A DNA stretch of 62,982 nt. Origin: Bacteroidales bacterium. GTDB lineage: Bacteria; Bacteroidota; Bacteroidia; Bacteroidales; WCHB1-69. The notes beneath the pieces were generated by a model, which saw nothing but the letters and a program-made list of their open reading frames with translations, had not been told where the DNA came from and searched no databases. Positions 52,889-62,982 of the stretch are shown here, piece after piece. The stretch lies in assembly GCA_017962845.1 (NCBI GenBank), contig JAGCUN010000041.1, positions 1 to 62,982 on the forward strand, given 5' to 3'. Position 1 is the first letter of the stretch, and each line of letters opens with the position of its first letter. A program made the translations under genes and the position numbers.

Positions 52889-55800
52889 ATGAGAAAGACA
52901 CTTTTCGCCCTCCTCATCATTTTGGCCTCCTACATGGGAAGCGTTTACGGACAATGTACTGCAAGCATCTCCGGTCCGACTGGAATTGTCTGCACCGGTG
53001 ACCAGGTCACGCTGACTGCATCGGTAAACGGGGCAGATCCAGGCAACTGCACGACTTCAGTCAACATGTCCAACACCACCACAACGGTCAACTGTGGTGA
53101 TGCCATCTGTTTCTATGATTCGGGCGGTCCGAGCGGAAACTACGGAACCAGCGAGAGTTACATCCACACTTTCACTTCCAGCAACGGCTCACCCGTCACC
53201 ATCACCTTCCTGTCGGCCAACGGCGAGAGCTGCTGCGACTACATCTACGTCTATGATGGTGTCGGCACTGCTGGCACGCAGTTGCACTACGGCCTGCTGA
53301 GCACGGTGAACGGCAACGTGACATACACCTCCACGGGCAACAGCCTTACCGTGAAGTTCACCTCCGACGGCAGTGTGTGCTACGACGGATGGCAGGCCAT
53401 CATTTCCTGCGATGCCTGCTCCAACTACACCTACAACTGGAGCAACGGCGCCACCAGCCAGACCATCACCGTGTCGCCCACCACACAGACCACTTACACT
53501 TGCACCATCACCTCTGAAGGTTGCTGCAACACCACCGCCTCCTTCACCATCAACCCCACCAACTGTGTGAACAACTGCAACGGTTTCGAGACCACCGCCG
53601 ACCGTGCCGAATGGACCCTTGTGAACGGCAGCCAGACCAACCAGTGGGTGATGAACACTGGGGTGAACAACGGCGGGCAGTACTCACTTTACGTCACCAA
53701 CGCCCCCACTTCCGCCACTCCAGCCCACTCTTATACCAACACCAGCACCTACGTTTGGGCATACAAAGACATAGAATTTCCGGAATGCGATGATGATTTC
53801 GTTCTGGCCTTCGACTGGATCGCCTACGGCGAGAGTTGCTGCGACTACATGTACGTCTATATCGGCGCACCGGCCACTGTCACTGCCGGCTCGTCCACCG
53901 CACCTACTGGTGCAACCCAGCTGAACAACCCGACCACCTCATCGGTCAAATTCAATTTGGCCAGCACATGGCAGCATTTCGAGACACAACTTAGCAGTGC
54001 AACCTATTCGGGCCAGATCATGCGCCTATACTTCATGTGGCACAACGATGGCTCCGTGCAGACCATGCCGCCCGCTGGCGTTGACAACGTGTGCATCCAG
54101 TCGTGCGAACCCTGCAACCAGCCGGTGGTGAATGTCACCCCAGAGTCTGCGCTGCTGTGCCAGGGTGAGAGCGTCACCTTCCACGCCACCGTTACGGGCG
54201 GCAGCGGTCACGGCTATACCTACGAGTGGACACCGGCCACGGGCCTGAGCTCCACCAACACGGCCACTACCACCGCTACGCCGACGGCCACCACCACCTA
54301 CTCGCTGCGCGTTACCGACAGTGAGGACTGCGCCAAGACGGTGCGCATCCCCGTGGAGATTTCCGGCACCACGCTTGAAATCACCCAGTCGCCGGCCGTC
54401 TATTGCCGCGGCACCGACCCCGTCACCCTCAACGCCGTGCTGAATGTGAACGGTAGCTGTACCAACTACACCTACGCATGGAGCAACGGTCCCAGCGGGG
54501 CTGTATCCACCGATGTCCCCCAGCAGAACACCACCTATACCGTGACCGCCACCCCGGTTGGCGGAGACTGCTGCATCCTCACCGCTTCTCACACTGTGCA
54601 GGTGGGCGACTGCAACCAGGACTGCAACGACTTCGAGACTGCGACGGGCCGCGCCGAATGGACGCTCGTGAACGGCAGTCAGACCAACCAGTGGGTCACC
54701 GGCACCGGCACTAACAACGGCGGCCAGTACGCCCTGTACGTGTCGAACTCGCCGACAGCGGCCACCCCGCCCAACTCATACACCAACACCGCCTCCACCG
54801 TATGGGCATACAAAGAGATTGAATTCCCCGAATGCGACGACGACTTTGTGCTGAGCTTCGACTGGAAGTGCGGCGGTGAGAGTTCCTGCGACTACATGTC
54901 GATTTTCATCGGAGAAGAGGCCACCGTGACTGCGGGTAGCACTACCCAACCCGCCGGCTCCACCCGCATCAACAATCCCGATGCATATTCGTCCTCATAC
55001 ACAGCCTATTTCAACACCTACAACAACTACAACGACCAGTGGCATCATACCGAAATCATCCTCGACCACGAGACCTATTCCGGACAATATATGCTGCTCT
55101 ATTTCATGTGGCATAACGACGGTTCTGTCCAGAACTACAGTCCTGCGGCCGTTGACAATGTCTGCATCCAGGCCTGTATCCCGTGCGACCAGCCTGTAGT
55201 GACGGTAACGCCCGCCAGTGTCATCCTGTGCCAGGGCGAAAGCGTTGACTTCACGGCGTCTGCCACGGGCGGCAGCGGCGGCGGCTACACCTTCACATGG
55301 TCGCCCGCTGGTTCGCTCAACACCACCAACGGTCCTACGGTGACAGCCACCCCGTCGGAGACTACCGTCTATCGCGTGCGTGTGACTGATGGAGAAGGAT
55401 GTGCCAAGACCGTGCGTGTGACCGCTGAAGTGTCGGGCACCCGTCTTAACGTGCAGGCCACGCCCGCCGGTTTCTGCGCCGGCAGCACCGAGCCTGTCAC
55501 CATCACCGCCAACTTGCAGGTGGAAGGTTCCTGCAGCAGCTACACCTACGCATGGAGCAATGGAGCCACCGGCACTACCATCAACGACCAACCGACCATC
55601 ACCACCAGCTATACTGTGACAGCGACGCCCACCGACCCCTCCTGCTGCGAACTCATCGCCAGCGCGACCGTGGCCGTGATGGACTGCGCCGCTGAAGGCT
55701 GCCCGAGCGTCTCCCCCGCAGAGTTGGGAACCAACAATGTAGATATCAACATTGACTGTTCATCGCAGCCAGAGGTCACCCTCAGCGCCAACGTCATGGC

Positions 55801-57625
55801 TACTGCCGTGGAGGCCGACGACTACTTTGTATTCTCCATCCCCTACAACCCGCCTTACGGCTACACGGATGGCACACGAATTTTTGCCAACGCTACCGAC
55901 GACACATGGAGCAGCGTGGTAAACCTGCCTTTTACCTTCTGTTATTATGGTAATACCTACACTCAGATTGTGGCAGGCGCCAACTCCGTGGCCACCTTCA
56001 ACACCAGCGTGGCCGGCAACAGCTGCGCATGGTCGTACGACGAGTCTATTCCGGATGCCAACCTCTTCCCCAACACCATCTTCGCCTGCTACCGCGACAT
56101 CTACCCCTCCACCAGCGATTATGTGGCATCCACGGGCGACGGCGGCATTTTCGAGGGTGTTTTAGGAGAATATCCTTGCAGAAGCTACGTGTTAAGTTTC
56201 AACAACATCAAGCTCTTCTCCTGCACCGAGATCAGAACCTTTACCTCCATGATTGTATTATATGAAGGTACTAATGTTATTGATATTTATCTGCGAGATG
56301 CGCCGACCTGCACCTCTTGGAACGACGGTAATGGTGTGATTGGGCTCCAGAACGCCGACTGCTCGCGAGGCATCACGCCTCCCGGCAGAAACACCGGTCC
56401 GTGGACCGCTCACGAAGAGGCTTGGCGTTTCATGCCGACCGGTCAGCCCAGCTATACCGTCACCTGGTACCAGGGACAGGACACCTCCGCCAACGGAATA
56501 GTCCTCGGCCACGGAGACCTGCTGACCGTAACTCCCACAGAGAGCACGGACTACACCGCTCGTCTGCAATATACAGCCTGCAACGGCGACTACTTCGACA
56601 TCGTCAACCGCTGCCATGTGACCGTCAACAACTCCATGCCGACCTTAACAGTAGTGGCATCGAAGGACACCCTCTGTCCTAACGAAGAGGTTACCATCGA
56701 GGCTTTCACCGAGACTCCGATTTCCTATAGGTGGAACACCGGTGACACGGTCCCGCGATTCACCCTTGTACCGGAAGATGTCATCACGACTTACACGGTC
56801 ACCGTGACATACGAAAATGGCTGCAGCCGCTCAGACAGCGTAACCGTATATGCCGTGGCCTCCATCGACCCGCCGACCTTCACGCTGGATCCGGGCGACG
56901 CTTGCGCCGGCGAACGGTTCATCATCACGGCCAACGACTACGCACAATACCGTTGGAGCAATGGTGCTACCACACAGTCTATCACCGTATATCCGCAAGT
57001 TACCACCACCTACTCTTTGACCGTCTCCGATGAGGTAGGATGCTCGTCGAGCGGCGAGACGCAGGTTATAGTACACCCCATCCCGCAAGCGGCATTCGCC
57101 CCCGAACGTTTCCTCACTTACATTGAAGACGGAGTCGCCGATGTGCAATTCCTTGACTTCTCGGAAGGCGGCGCCAACTGGCTCTACGACTTCGGCGACC
57201 AATGGTCCAACTCCAACACCTCCATCGACCAAAGCCCGATTCACACCTATACACATTCCGGTATCTACACCGTGACCCAGTGGGTAACCTCCGACTTTGG
57301 CTGTATGGACTCCGTGACCCGCATGGTATCCATCCAAAAACCGTTCTATTTCTATGTGCCCAACGCTTTCACTCCCGATGGCGACGGCATCAACGAGATC
57401 TGGCTGCCGCAAGGCGAAGGCGTGGATGAAAGCAACTACGTGTGTATGGTATTCGACCGCAACGGACGTCTAATCTTCAAGACCAACTCGTTGACACAAG
57501 GTTGGGACGGAAGAGACCAGCACGGCAAACCCGTTCCCTGCGCCAGCTACGTGTACGTCATCCAAACCAGCACCATGGACGCCACCCCGAAAGAATTTAC
57601 CGGCACGGTAACGGTTGTACGCTAA
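52889..57625 (+). CDS. Large multidomain protein secreted by the type IX system (type B signal)
   Basis: This 1578-aa protein starts with a signal peptide (MRKTLFALLIILASYMGSVYGQ). A CUB-like domain (~65-180; CGDAICFYDSGGPSGNYG, GESCCDYIYVYDG) follows. Two long repeats start near residues 231 and 581 (FETTADRAEWTLVNGSQTNQ and FETATGRAEWTLVNGSQTNQ), each with Ig/PKD-like sandwich modules (TYSLRVTDSEDCAKTV). Further Ig-like modules and a PKD domain (~1400-1484; FGDQWSNSN...HTYTHSGIYTV) come next. The gliding-motility-type C-terminal domain (~1485-1578; PNAFTPDGDGINEIW, VFDRNGRLIF, GWDGRDQHGKPVP) is the type B sorting signal. It should be exported and anchored at the surface. Many cysteines suggest disulfide stabilisation. 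The ligand is unknown. Confidence 0.93.
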   Translation: MRKTLFALLIILASYMGSVYGQCTASISGPTGIVCTGDQVTLTASVNGADPGNCTTSVNMSNTTTTVNCGDAICFYDSGGPSGNYGTSESYIHTFTSSNGSPVTITFLSANGESCCDYIYVYDGVGTAGTQLHYGLLSTVNGNVTYTSTGNSLTVKFTSDGSVCYDGWQAIISCDACSNYTYNWSNGATSQTITVSPTTQTTYTCTITSEGCCNTTASFTINPTNCVNNCNGFETTADRAEWTLVNGSQTNQWVMNTGVNNGGQYSLYVTNAPTSATPAHSYTNTSTYVWAYKDIEFPECDDDFVLAFDWIAYGESCCDYMYVYIGAPATVTAGSSTAPTGATQLNNPTTSSVKFNLASTWQHFETQLSSATYSGQIMRLYFMWHNDGSVQTMPPAGVDNVCIQSCEPCNQPVVNVTPESALLCQGESVTFHATVTGGSGHGYTYEWTPATGLSSTNTATTTATPTATTTYSLRVTDSEDCAKTVRIPVEISGTTLEITQSPAVYCRGTDPVTLNAVLNVNGSCTNYTYAWSNGPSGAVSTDVPQQNTTYTVTATPVGGDCCILTASHTVQVGDCNQDCNDFETATGRAEWTLVNGSQTNQWVTGTGTNNGGQYALYVSNSPTAATPPNSYTNTASTVWAYKEIEFPECDDDFVLSFDWKCGGESSCDYMSIFIGEEATVTAGSTTQPAGSTRINNPDAYSSSYTAYFNTYNNYNDQWHHTEIILDHETYSGQYMLLYFMWHNDGSVQNYSPAAVDNVCIQACIPCDQPVVTVTPASVILCQGESVDFTASATGGSGGGYTFTWSPAGSLNTTNGPTVTATPSETTVYRVRVTDGEGCAKTVRVTAEVSGTRLNVQATPAGFCAGSTEPVTITANLQVEGSCSSYTYAWSNGATGTTINDQPTITTSYTVTATPTDPSCCELIASATVAVMDCAAEGCPSVSPAELGTNNVDINIDCSSQPEVTLSANVMATAVEADDYFVFSIPYNPPYGYTDGTRIFANATDDTWSSVVNLPFTFCYYGNTYTQIVAGANSVATFNTSVAGNSCAWSYDESIPDANLFPNTIFACYRDIYPSTSDYVASTGDGGIFEGVLGEYPCRSYVLSFNNIKLFSCTEIRTFTSMIVLYEGTNVIDIYLRDAPTCTSWNDGNGVIGLQNADCSRGITPPGRNTGPWTAHEEAWRFMPTGQPSYTVTWYQGQDTSANGIVLGHGDLLTVTPTESTDYTARLQYTACNGDYFDIVNRCHVTVNNSMPTLTVVASKDTLCPNEEVTIEAFTETPISYRWNTGDTVPRFTLVPEDVITTYTVTVTYENGCSRSDSVTVYAVASIDPPTFTLDPGDACAGERFIITANDYAQYRWSNGATTQSITVYPQVTTTYSLTVSDEVGCSSSGETQVIVHPIPQAAFAPERFLTYIEDGVADVQFLDFSEGGANWLYDFGDQWSNSNTSIDQSPIHTYTHSGIYTVTQWVTSDFGCMDSVTRMVSIQKPFYFYVPNAFTPDGDGINEIWLPQGEGVDESNYVCMVFDRNGRLIFKTNSLTQGWDGRDQHGKPVPCASYVYVIQTSTMDATPKEFTGTVTVVR

Positions 57626-57652
57626 TCTACTACCCCGCACTATAATATATAT

Positions 57653-59440
57653 ATGAAAAACATCCGCAACTTCTGCATCATCGCCCATATTGACCATGGA
57701 AAAAGCACCTTAGCAGACCGAATGCTGCAATTCACTGGAACGGTGAACGAACGCGATTTCCAAGACCAGGTGTTGGACGACATGGCGCTGGAACGCGAGC
57801 GAGGCATCACCATCAAGAGCCACGCCATCCAGATGGATTACCAATACAAGGGTGAGCATTATGTGCTGAACCTTATTGACACTCCCGGTCACGTGGACTT
57901 CTCTTACGAGGTGTCCCGTTCCATCGCGGCGTGCGAAGGCGCACTGCTGCTGGTGGATGCCACACAAGGGGTTCAGGCACAAACTATCTCGAACCTATAT
58001 TTGGCCATCGACAACAATCTTGAAATCATTCCCGTACTCAACAAGATGGACATGCCCGCCGCCATGCCGGCAGAGGTGAAAGACCAGATTATTGACCTGA
58101 TCGGTTGCGACGAGTCGGAAATCATCGAGACCAGCGGCAAGACCGGACTGGGTGTGGAGGGACTGTTGGCCGCCATCATCGAGCGCATCCCCGCCCCGAA
58201 AGGCGACCCCGACGCTCCCCTGCAGGCCCTCATCTTCGACTCCGTATTCAACTCATACAGAGGCATTATCTCCTATTTCCGTATCTTCAACGGCACCATG
58301 CACACGGGCGACAAGCTCAAGTTTTTGTCCACCGGCAAGGAGTACGATGCAGATGAGATTGGCGTGCTGCGCATGACGCAGGAGCCGCGCCAGGTGATGA
58401 AGGCCGGCGATGTCGGCTACATCATTTCCGGCATCAAGACCTCGAAGGAAGTGCGCGTGGGCGACACCGTAACGCAGGTGGAACGTCCCTGTACAGAGGC
58501 GGTGGCCGGATTCCAGGAGGTGAAGCCCATGCTCTTCGCCGGCGTATATCCCACCGATGCCGACCAATATGAGGAGCTGCGTGCCTCGTTGGAGAAACTC
58601 CAGCTCAACGACGCCTCACTCACCTTCGTGCCCGAATCGTCGGCAGCACTCGGCTTCGGTTTCCGCTGCGGCTTCCTCGGACTGCTGCACATGGAAATCG
58701 TGCAGGAGCGTCTCGACCGCGAGTTCAACATGGACGTGATTGCCACCGTGCCAAACGTCTCCTACAACCTTTATACCACCAAAGGTGAACTCATCGAGGT
58801 TCACAATCCTTCTGGCATGCCCGCCCCCACCATGATCGACCACGTGGAGGAGCCCTACATCCGGGCACAGATCATCAGCAAGGACGACTTCATCGGCCCC
58901 ATCATCAAGCTTTGTCTTGACAAACGTGGCACGCTGCTCAACCAAGTCTATATCGCCTCCAATCGTGTGGAGCTCACCTTCGACCTGCCGCTGGGCGAAA
59001 TCGTCTTCGATTTTTACGACAAACTGAAGAGCATTTCTAAAGGTTATGCCTCTTTCGACTATCATATTTCCAGCTATAAACCAGCTCATCTAGTGAAACT
59101 GGACATTCTGCTGAACGGAGATTCAGTGGATGCCCTCTCCTCGCTGACCCATGTGGACAATGCTTATCCTTTTGGGCGAAAGATATGTGAAAAGCTGAAA
59201 GAGCTCATCCCGAGACAGCAGTTCGACATCGCCATCCAGGCAGCCATCGGATCTAAGATTATTGCGAGAGAAACGGTGAAGCAGGTGCGTAAGGATGTGA
59301 CTGCCAAGTGTTACGGCGGTGATATCACCCGTAAGCGCAAACTGTTGGAGAAGCAGAAGCAGGGCAAGAAGCGCATGCGCCAGATCGGTAACGTGGAAGT
59401 GCCTCAGTCGGCCTTCCTCGCCGTGCTGAAGCTGGACTAA
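57653..59440 (+). CDS. lepA: Elongation factor 4 (LepA)
   Basis: This 595-aa translational GTPase binds the ribosome and back-translocates or remodels stalled complexes. The P-loop is in [14 protein letters not shown], followed by [26 protein letters not shown] and NKMDMPAA. The C-terminal LepA-specific domain ([40 protein letters not shown]) is complete. It lies 27 nt after the secreted protein gene. Confidence 0.97.
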   Translation: MKNIRNFCIIAHIDHGKSTLADRMLQFTGTVNERDFQDQVLDDMALERERGITIKSHAIQMDYQYKGEHYVLNLIDTPGHVDFSYEVSRSIAACEGALLLVDATQGVQAQTISNLYLAIDNNLEIIPVLNKMDMPAAMPAEVKDQIIDLIGCDESEIIETSGKTGLGVEGLLAAIIERIPAPKGDPDAPLQALIFDSVFNSYRGIISYFRIFNGTMHTGDKLKFLSTGKEYDADEIGVLRMTQEPRQVMKAGDVGYIISGIKTSKEVRVGDTVTQVERPCTEAVAGFQEVKPMLFAGVYPTDADQYEELRASLEKLQLNDASLTFVPESSAALGFGFRCGFLGLLHMEIVQERLDREFNMDVIATVPNVSYNLYTTKGELIEVHNPSGMPAPTMIDHVEEPYIRAQIISKDDFIGPIIKLCLDKRGTLLNQVYIASNRVELTFDLPLGEIVFDFYDKLKSISKGYASFDYHISSYKPAHLVKLDILLNGDSVDALSSLTHVDNAYPFGRKICEKLKELIPRQQFDIAIQAAIGSKIIARETVKQVRKDVTAKCYGGDITRKRKLLEKQKQGKKRMRQIGNVEVPQSAFLAVLKLD

Positions 59441-59473
59441 CAGCGAACTGGTGATTATTACATATTTTTTGCG

Positions 59474-59481
59474 TATCTTTG
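59474..59481 (+). promoter_or_regulatory. Promoter of the gmhB-type operon
   Basis: TATCTTTG, 30 nt before the ATG at 59512. Confidence 0.6.
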
Positions 59482-59511
59482 CCACCGATTTGTGAAAATT
59501 CGTTTTAGGCA

Positions 59512-60060
59512 ATGATGAGAGGCAATGTTCTGAATGACACCCTGTTTCTGGACCGCGACGGAGTAGTCAACGTACAGCTGGTGGGCGACTATGTGAAAAA
59601 GCCGTCGGAGCTGGTGCTCAGAGAGGATTTTGTGCGCTCCATCCCCTATCTCAAAAAGCATTTCCGGAGATTCATCCTTGTTACCAACCAGCAGTGCATC
59701 GGCAGAGGCATCTGCACGCAGGCCGATGTGGACGAGGTACATCGTTATATGTGTACCCTGTTGGCTGACAACGGATTCCGTTTCGATGCCATCTACCTCT
59801 GTCCACATGTGGCTGGCAGCGGCTGCGGGTGTCGGAAACCGGAAATTGGCATGATTGACCAAGCCCTCGGCAATTTCCCCGACATCAAGCTGCACCGCTC
59901 GCTGATGGTGGGCGACAGCTTGAGCGACATGCAGTTTGGTCGCGCCGCCGGCATTCCGACGCTGTACATCGGCACCGTCAAGCCCGAAAACCGAGAGGCC
60001 GTTACCGCCAACAGCGACTTCATCTCCCCCACCCTTCTCCAATTCTTCCAAAACCTGTAG
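59512..60060 (+). CDS. gmhB: HAD-IIIA phosphatase (GmhB-like)
   Basis: This 182-aa protein matches D-glycero-D-manno-heptose-1,7-bisphosphate 7-phosphatase. The HAD motif I FLDRDGVVN, motif II VTNQQCIGRG, the zinc-type cysteine loop CPHVAGSGCGCRKPE and motif IV VGDSLSDMQFG are present. It makes ADP-heptose precursors for the LPS core. The acyltransferase gene two bases downstream also serves lipid A or envelope synthesis. Related histidinol-phosphate phosphatases share the fold, so the substrate is likely but not certain. A second ATG lies one codon after the first. Confidence 0.88.
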   Translation: MMRGNVLNDTLFLDRDGVVNVQLVGDYVKKPSELVLREDFVRSIPYLKKHFRRFILVTNQQCIGRGICTQADVDEVHRYMCTLLADNGFRFDAIYLCPHVAGSGCGCRKPEIGMIDQALGNFPDIKLHRSLMVGDSLSDMQFGRAAGIPTLYIGTVKPENREAVTANSDFISPTLLQFFQNL

Positions 60061-60062
60061 TC

Positions 60063-60950
60063 ATGAGATTCGCCTTCTACTTCATCTTCTACCCGCTGTC
60101 GGTGCTGCCGTTGTTCATTCTGTACGGCATTGGCTACCTGCTCTATCTCATCATCTACTATGTGGTGCGTTACCGCCGGAAGGTGGTGGCCGAGAACCTG
60201 CGGAAGTCATTTCCAGAGCTGTCGGAGCGCGAGCGATCGAAAATTGGGCGCCGCTACTACCGCCATCTGGCACAAATCGCTGCCGAGATGCTGAAGATGC
60301 TCACCCTGACTCGTCGGCAGGTGCTGCGCCGCTACCGGTGCGAGAACCCTGAGCTGGTGAACCGATTCTACGATGAAGGAAAAAGCGTCATCCTGATGTC
60401 GAGCCACTACAACGACTGGGAATGGATGATTCTGAGCCTCCCGCTCCAGTATCGTCATTTGGCGGTGGGTGTCGGGAAGGCCAACAGCAACAAGACTTTC
60501 GAGAAGCTCATCAATCGCGCCCGCACCCGCTACGGCACCACGGTGGTGTTTGCCGACCATGTGCGCGAACTGTTCGAGCAGCGCGAGCGCGAACGCCAGC
60601 TCAGCGCCTACATGATGCTCAGCGACCAGTCGCCCAACAACATGTCGAGGAGCTACAAAACCATGTTCCTGAACCAGCCTTCCGGCATGATTTTCGGAGC
60701 GGAGCATTTCGCAAAAAAATATGACATTCCAGTCATTTATTATGAAATAATAAAAACCAGAATCGGTCGTTATAAAATTGTCAATCATATTATTACAGAA
60801 AATCCGCAGGAGACCGCCGACGGGGAGATTACGGAGAAATACACCCGAATGTTGGAGGCCACGATACGCCGGCAGCCCGAATACTGGCTGTGGAGTCACC
60901 GCCGCTGGAAACACCCTGTGGACCTCAGTGAAATACAACACGCATCATGA
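60063..60950 (+). CDS. Lysophospholipid/lipid A acyltransferase (LpxL/HtrB-like)
   Basis: This 295-aa inner-membrane enzyme has one N-terminal membrane segment (FIFYPLSVLPLFILYGIGYLLY) and the catalytic HX4E motif in SSHYNDWEW. LSDQSPNN, a basic segment near RRKVVAENLRKSF, and EYWLWSHRRWKHP match the LpxL family, which adds a secondary acyl chain to lipid A. It follows gmhB by 2 nt and overlaps the next gene by 4 nt (ATGA). Confidence 0.92.
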   Translation: MRFAFYFIFYPLSVLPLFILYGIGYLLYLIIYYVVRYRRKVVAENLRKSFPELSERERSKIGRRYYRHLAQIAAEMLKMLTLTRRQVLRRYRCENPELVNRFYDEGKSVILMSSHYNDWEWMILSLPLQYRHLAVGVGKANSNKTFEKLINRARTRYGTTVVFADHVRELFEQRERERQLSAYMMLSDQSPNNMSRSYKTMFLNQPSGMIFGAEHFAKKYDIPVIYYEIIKTRIGRYKIVNHIITENPQETADGEITEKYTRMLEATIRRQPEYWLWSHRRWKHPVDLSEIQHAS

Positions 60951-62056
60951 AGAGATTTTTGACCATCTTACTTTTAATCGCCATCCTCACACCCTATACA
61001 TGGGCTCAACACAAGACTGATTCCCAGCAGATTACAGTGGTCTATCTGCTCCCCCTCAATAGTTCCGTCATTGAACAGTCGAAGAGTGCGGGCATGAAGG
61101 AGTCGAAAGACATCGACCGCACCTTTGCCAAGTCGGTGATCGGATTTTGGTGTGGTGCACAAATCGCCTTGGACGAGTTGTCCGAAAAAGGTCACAACCT
61201 GAAGGTCATCGCCCGCGAAGTGAACGGGGATGACAGCGTGAAGATTGAACGCATTTTTGAGGAAGAGGATGTCCGCAACGCACAACTCATCATCGCACCT
61301 GTAACGAAAAAAATGTTCCCGATAGTGGCGGCACACGCCAAGGAACTACGTATCCCGGTCGTCAACCCGCTGTCGCCCAACAGCGAGATTGTGGAGGGTA
61401 ACCCATTTGTTTACAAGATGTTCCCACATCCGGATGCCAAAGCCGCAGCCCTTGTGGAGCATTTCGAGAACGCCCATTTCATCATCTGGGGCAACCACCA
61501 GTCAGAGGAGTACACACGCTATTTCAACGAACACGACATCGCCTACACGGTGGTGGACGAGGAGAGTTCTTTCACCAGCCATCTGAAATCGGATGCCGAC
61601 AATGTGGTCATCGCCTGTCCCGCACACACCAACGCCTACGCGCAGGTAGCCAATATGTTGGTGAACCGAAGCCGCATGCCCGAATTCCACTGGGTGCTGC
61701 CCGAAAGCCTGCTCAACGACAACGGCTTCGACCTCAGAACCCTCAGCCCCTTCGACCTTTACTTCCTGTCGGGCTTCTTTGCCGACGACCAGGGCGAGGA
61801 TGCGCAGGTGTTCTGCGACAAGTACGTGCGCACGTACAGCACGCTCCCTACCGTGAAGAACTTTGCCTACCAAGGGTACGACGCCACCTATTTCTTCTGC
61901 GAACTCATTATCAACAACTTCCACATCCCCAAAGATTTCACCCCGCTCTGCTGCAAACTCAAATTCCGCCGCGGCGACAAAGCCAACGGCTTCGAGAACT
62001 ACGGAGTACGCTTGGTACAACTCAAACATTTGCAATATACAATCATTAATCAATAA
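60947..62056 (+). CDS. Periplasmic-binding-protein-like (type 1) exported protein
   Basis: This 369-aa protein has a signal peptide (MKRFLTILLLIAILTPYTWAQ) and a type 1 periplasmic-binding fold. Signs are VVYLLPLNSS, AQIALDELSEKG, IIAPVTKKMFPIVAAHAKEL, PVVNPLSPNSE and a second lobe VVIACPAHTNAYAQVA. It resembles the ligand-binding domain of branched-chain amino acid receptors and of peptidoglycan/lipoprotein-linked LysM-less variants. No permease is adjacent, so it may act as a binding or scaffold protein in the envelope. It is translationally coupled to the acyltransferase gene. Confidence 0.78.
   Translation: MKRFLTILLLIAILTPYTWAQHKTDSQQITVVYLLPLNSSVIEQSKSAGMKESKDIDRTFAKSVIGFWCGAQIALDELSEKGHNLKVIAREVNGDDSVKIERIFEEEDVRNAQLIIAPVTKKMFPIVAAHAKELRIPVVNPLSPNSEIVEGNPFVYKMFPHPDAKAAALVEHFENAHFIIWGNHQSEEYTRYFNEHDIAYTVVDEESSFTSHLKSDADNVVIACPAHTNAYAQVANMLVNRSRMPEFHWVLPESLLNDNGFDLRTLSPFDLYFLSGFFADDQGEDAQVFCDKYVRTYSTLPTVKNFAYQGYDATYFFCELIINNFHIPKDFTPLCCKLKFRRGDKANGFENYGVRLVQLKHLQYTIINQ

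Positions 62057-62982
<926 letters not shown>

Overview
The window reads as a chromosomal segment of an anaerobic Bacteroidota bacterium, probably Bacteroidales. The grounds are: more than twenty promoters of the Bacteroidota form TAnnTTTG; a protein with a type IX secretion (type B) C-terminal domain; a TonB-dependent receptor with a carboxypeptidase-regulatory-like N-terminus; an RprX/RprY-like two-component pair; menaquinone genes (menA, menG); and HydE, a [FeFe]-hydrogenase maturase. Core genes are moderately GC-rich. The defence and accessory genes are visibly richer in AT.

Region 1 (1-6.95 kb) is a complete type II-C CRISPR-Cas locus. The end of a 47-nt repeat array lies at the left edge. 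A tight minus-strand operon runs cas9, a Bro-N/DinD-like gene, cas1, cas2. A tracrRNA lies divergently upstream of cas9. The Bro-N gene is embedded between cas9 and cas1: its start is about 20 nt after the cas9 stop and it overlaps cas1 by 8 nt. Each repeat appears bipartite: its first ~25 nt pair with the tracrRNA, and the following 8 nt are a TAnnTTTG promoter element.

Region 2 (7-20.7 kb) is mostly housekeeping and surface genes: an M3 peptidase, an Mrp-NifX fusion, a membrane protein, a DUF985 cupin, a dicarboxylate/amino-acid symporter, a DMT exporter, an MBL-fold lipoprotein, an AlkD-like repair protein, menA and a beta-carbonic anhydrase. Two gene remnants flank the symporter.

Region 3 (20.7-26.3 kb) is an accessory island between the carbonic anhydrase and menG. 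It holds an IS200/RAYT-type transposase flanked by palindromes, an unknown membrane protein, a restriction-endonuclease/STAND-like NTPase (probable anti-phage protein) and a DUF3791-DUF3990-DUF3791 operon that looks like a toxin-antitoxin locus with an ADP-ribosyltransferase-fold toxin.

Region 4 (26.3-43.8 kb) carries menG, a TonB-dependent receptor, an M16 peptidase, an acyl-transfer cassette (MBOAT, SGNH, esterase) downstream of ackA, an oligopeptide-type permease with RprX/RprY, mnmA, hydE and a DUF2807 surface protein.

Region 5 (44-47.2 kb) has tRNA-His, then a Na/phosphate cotransporter fused to PhoU and a PhoB/OmpR-type DNA-binding domain, then a truncated second copy of the tRNA-His 3' end. 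An 11-bp-period direct repeat upstream of the transporter could be the operator of its own DNA-binding domain. A degraded winged-helix fragment lies beside the next gene.

Region 6 (47.2-63 kb) carries a glycogen synthase/phosphorylase fusion, a glycosyltransferase, a 1578-aa secreted multidomain protein, lepA, a gmhB/acyltransferase/ligand-binding cluster and the start of GAPDH.

The strongest candidates for something undescribed are the Bro-N gene inside the cas operon and the transporter-PhoU-winged-helix fusion with its apparent operator. All functional calls come from reading motifs. No database search was run.
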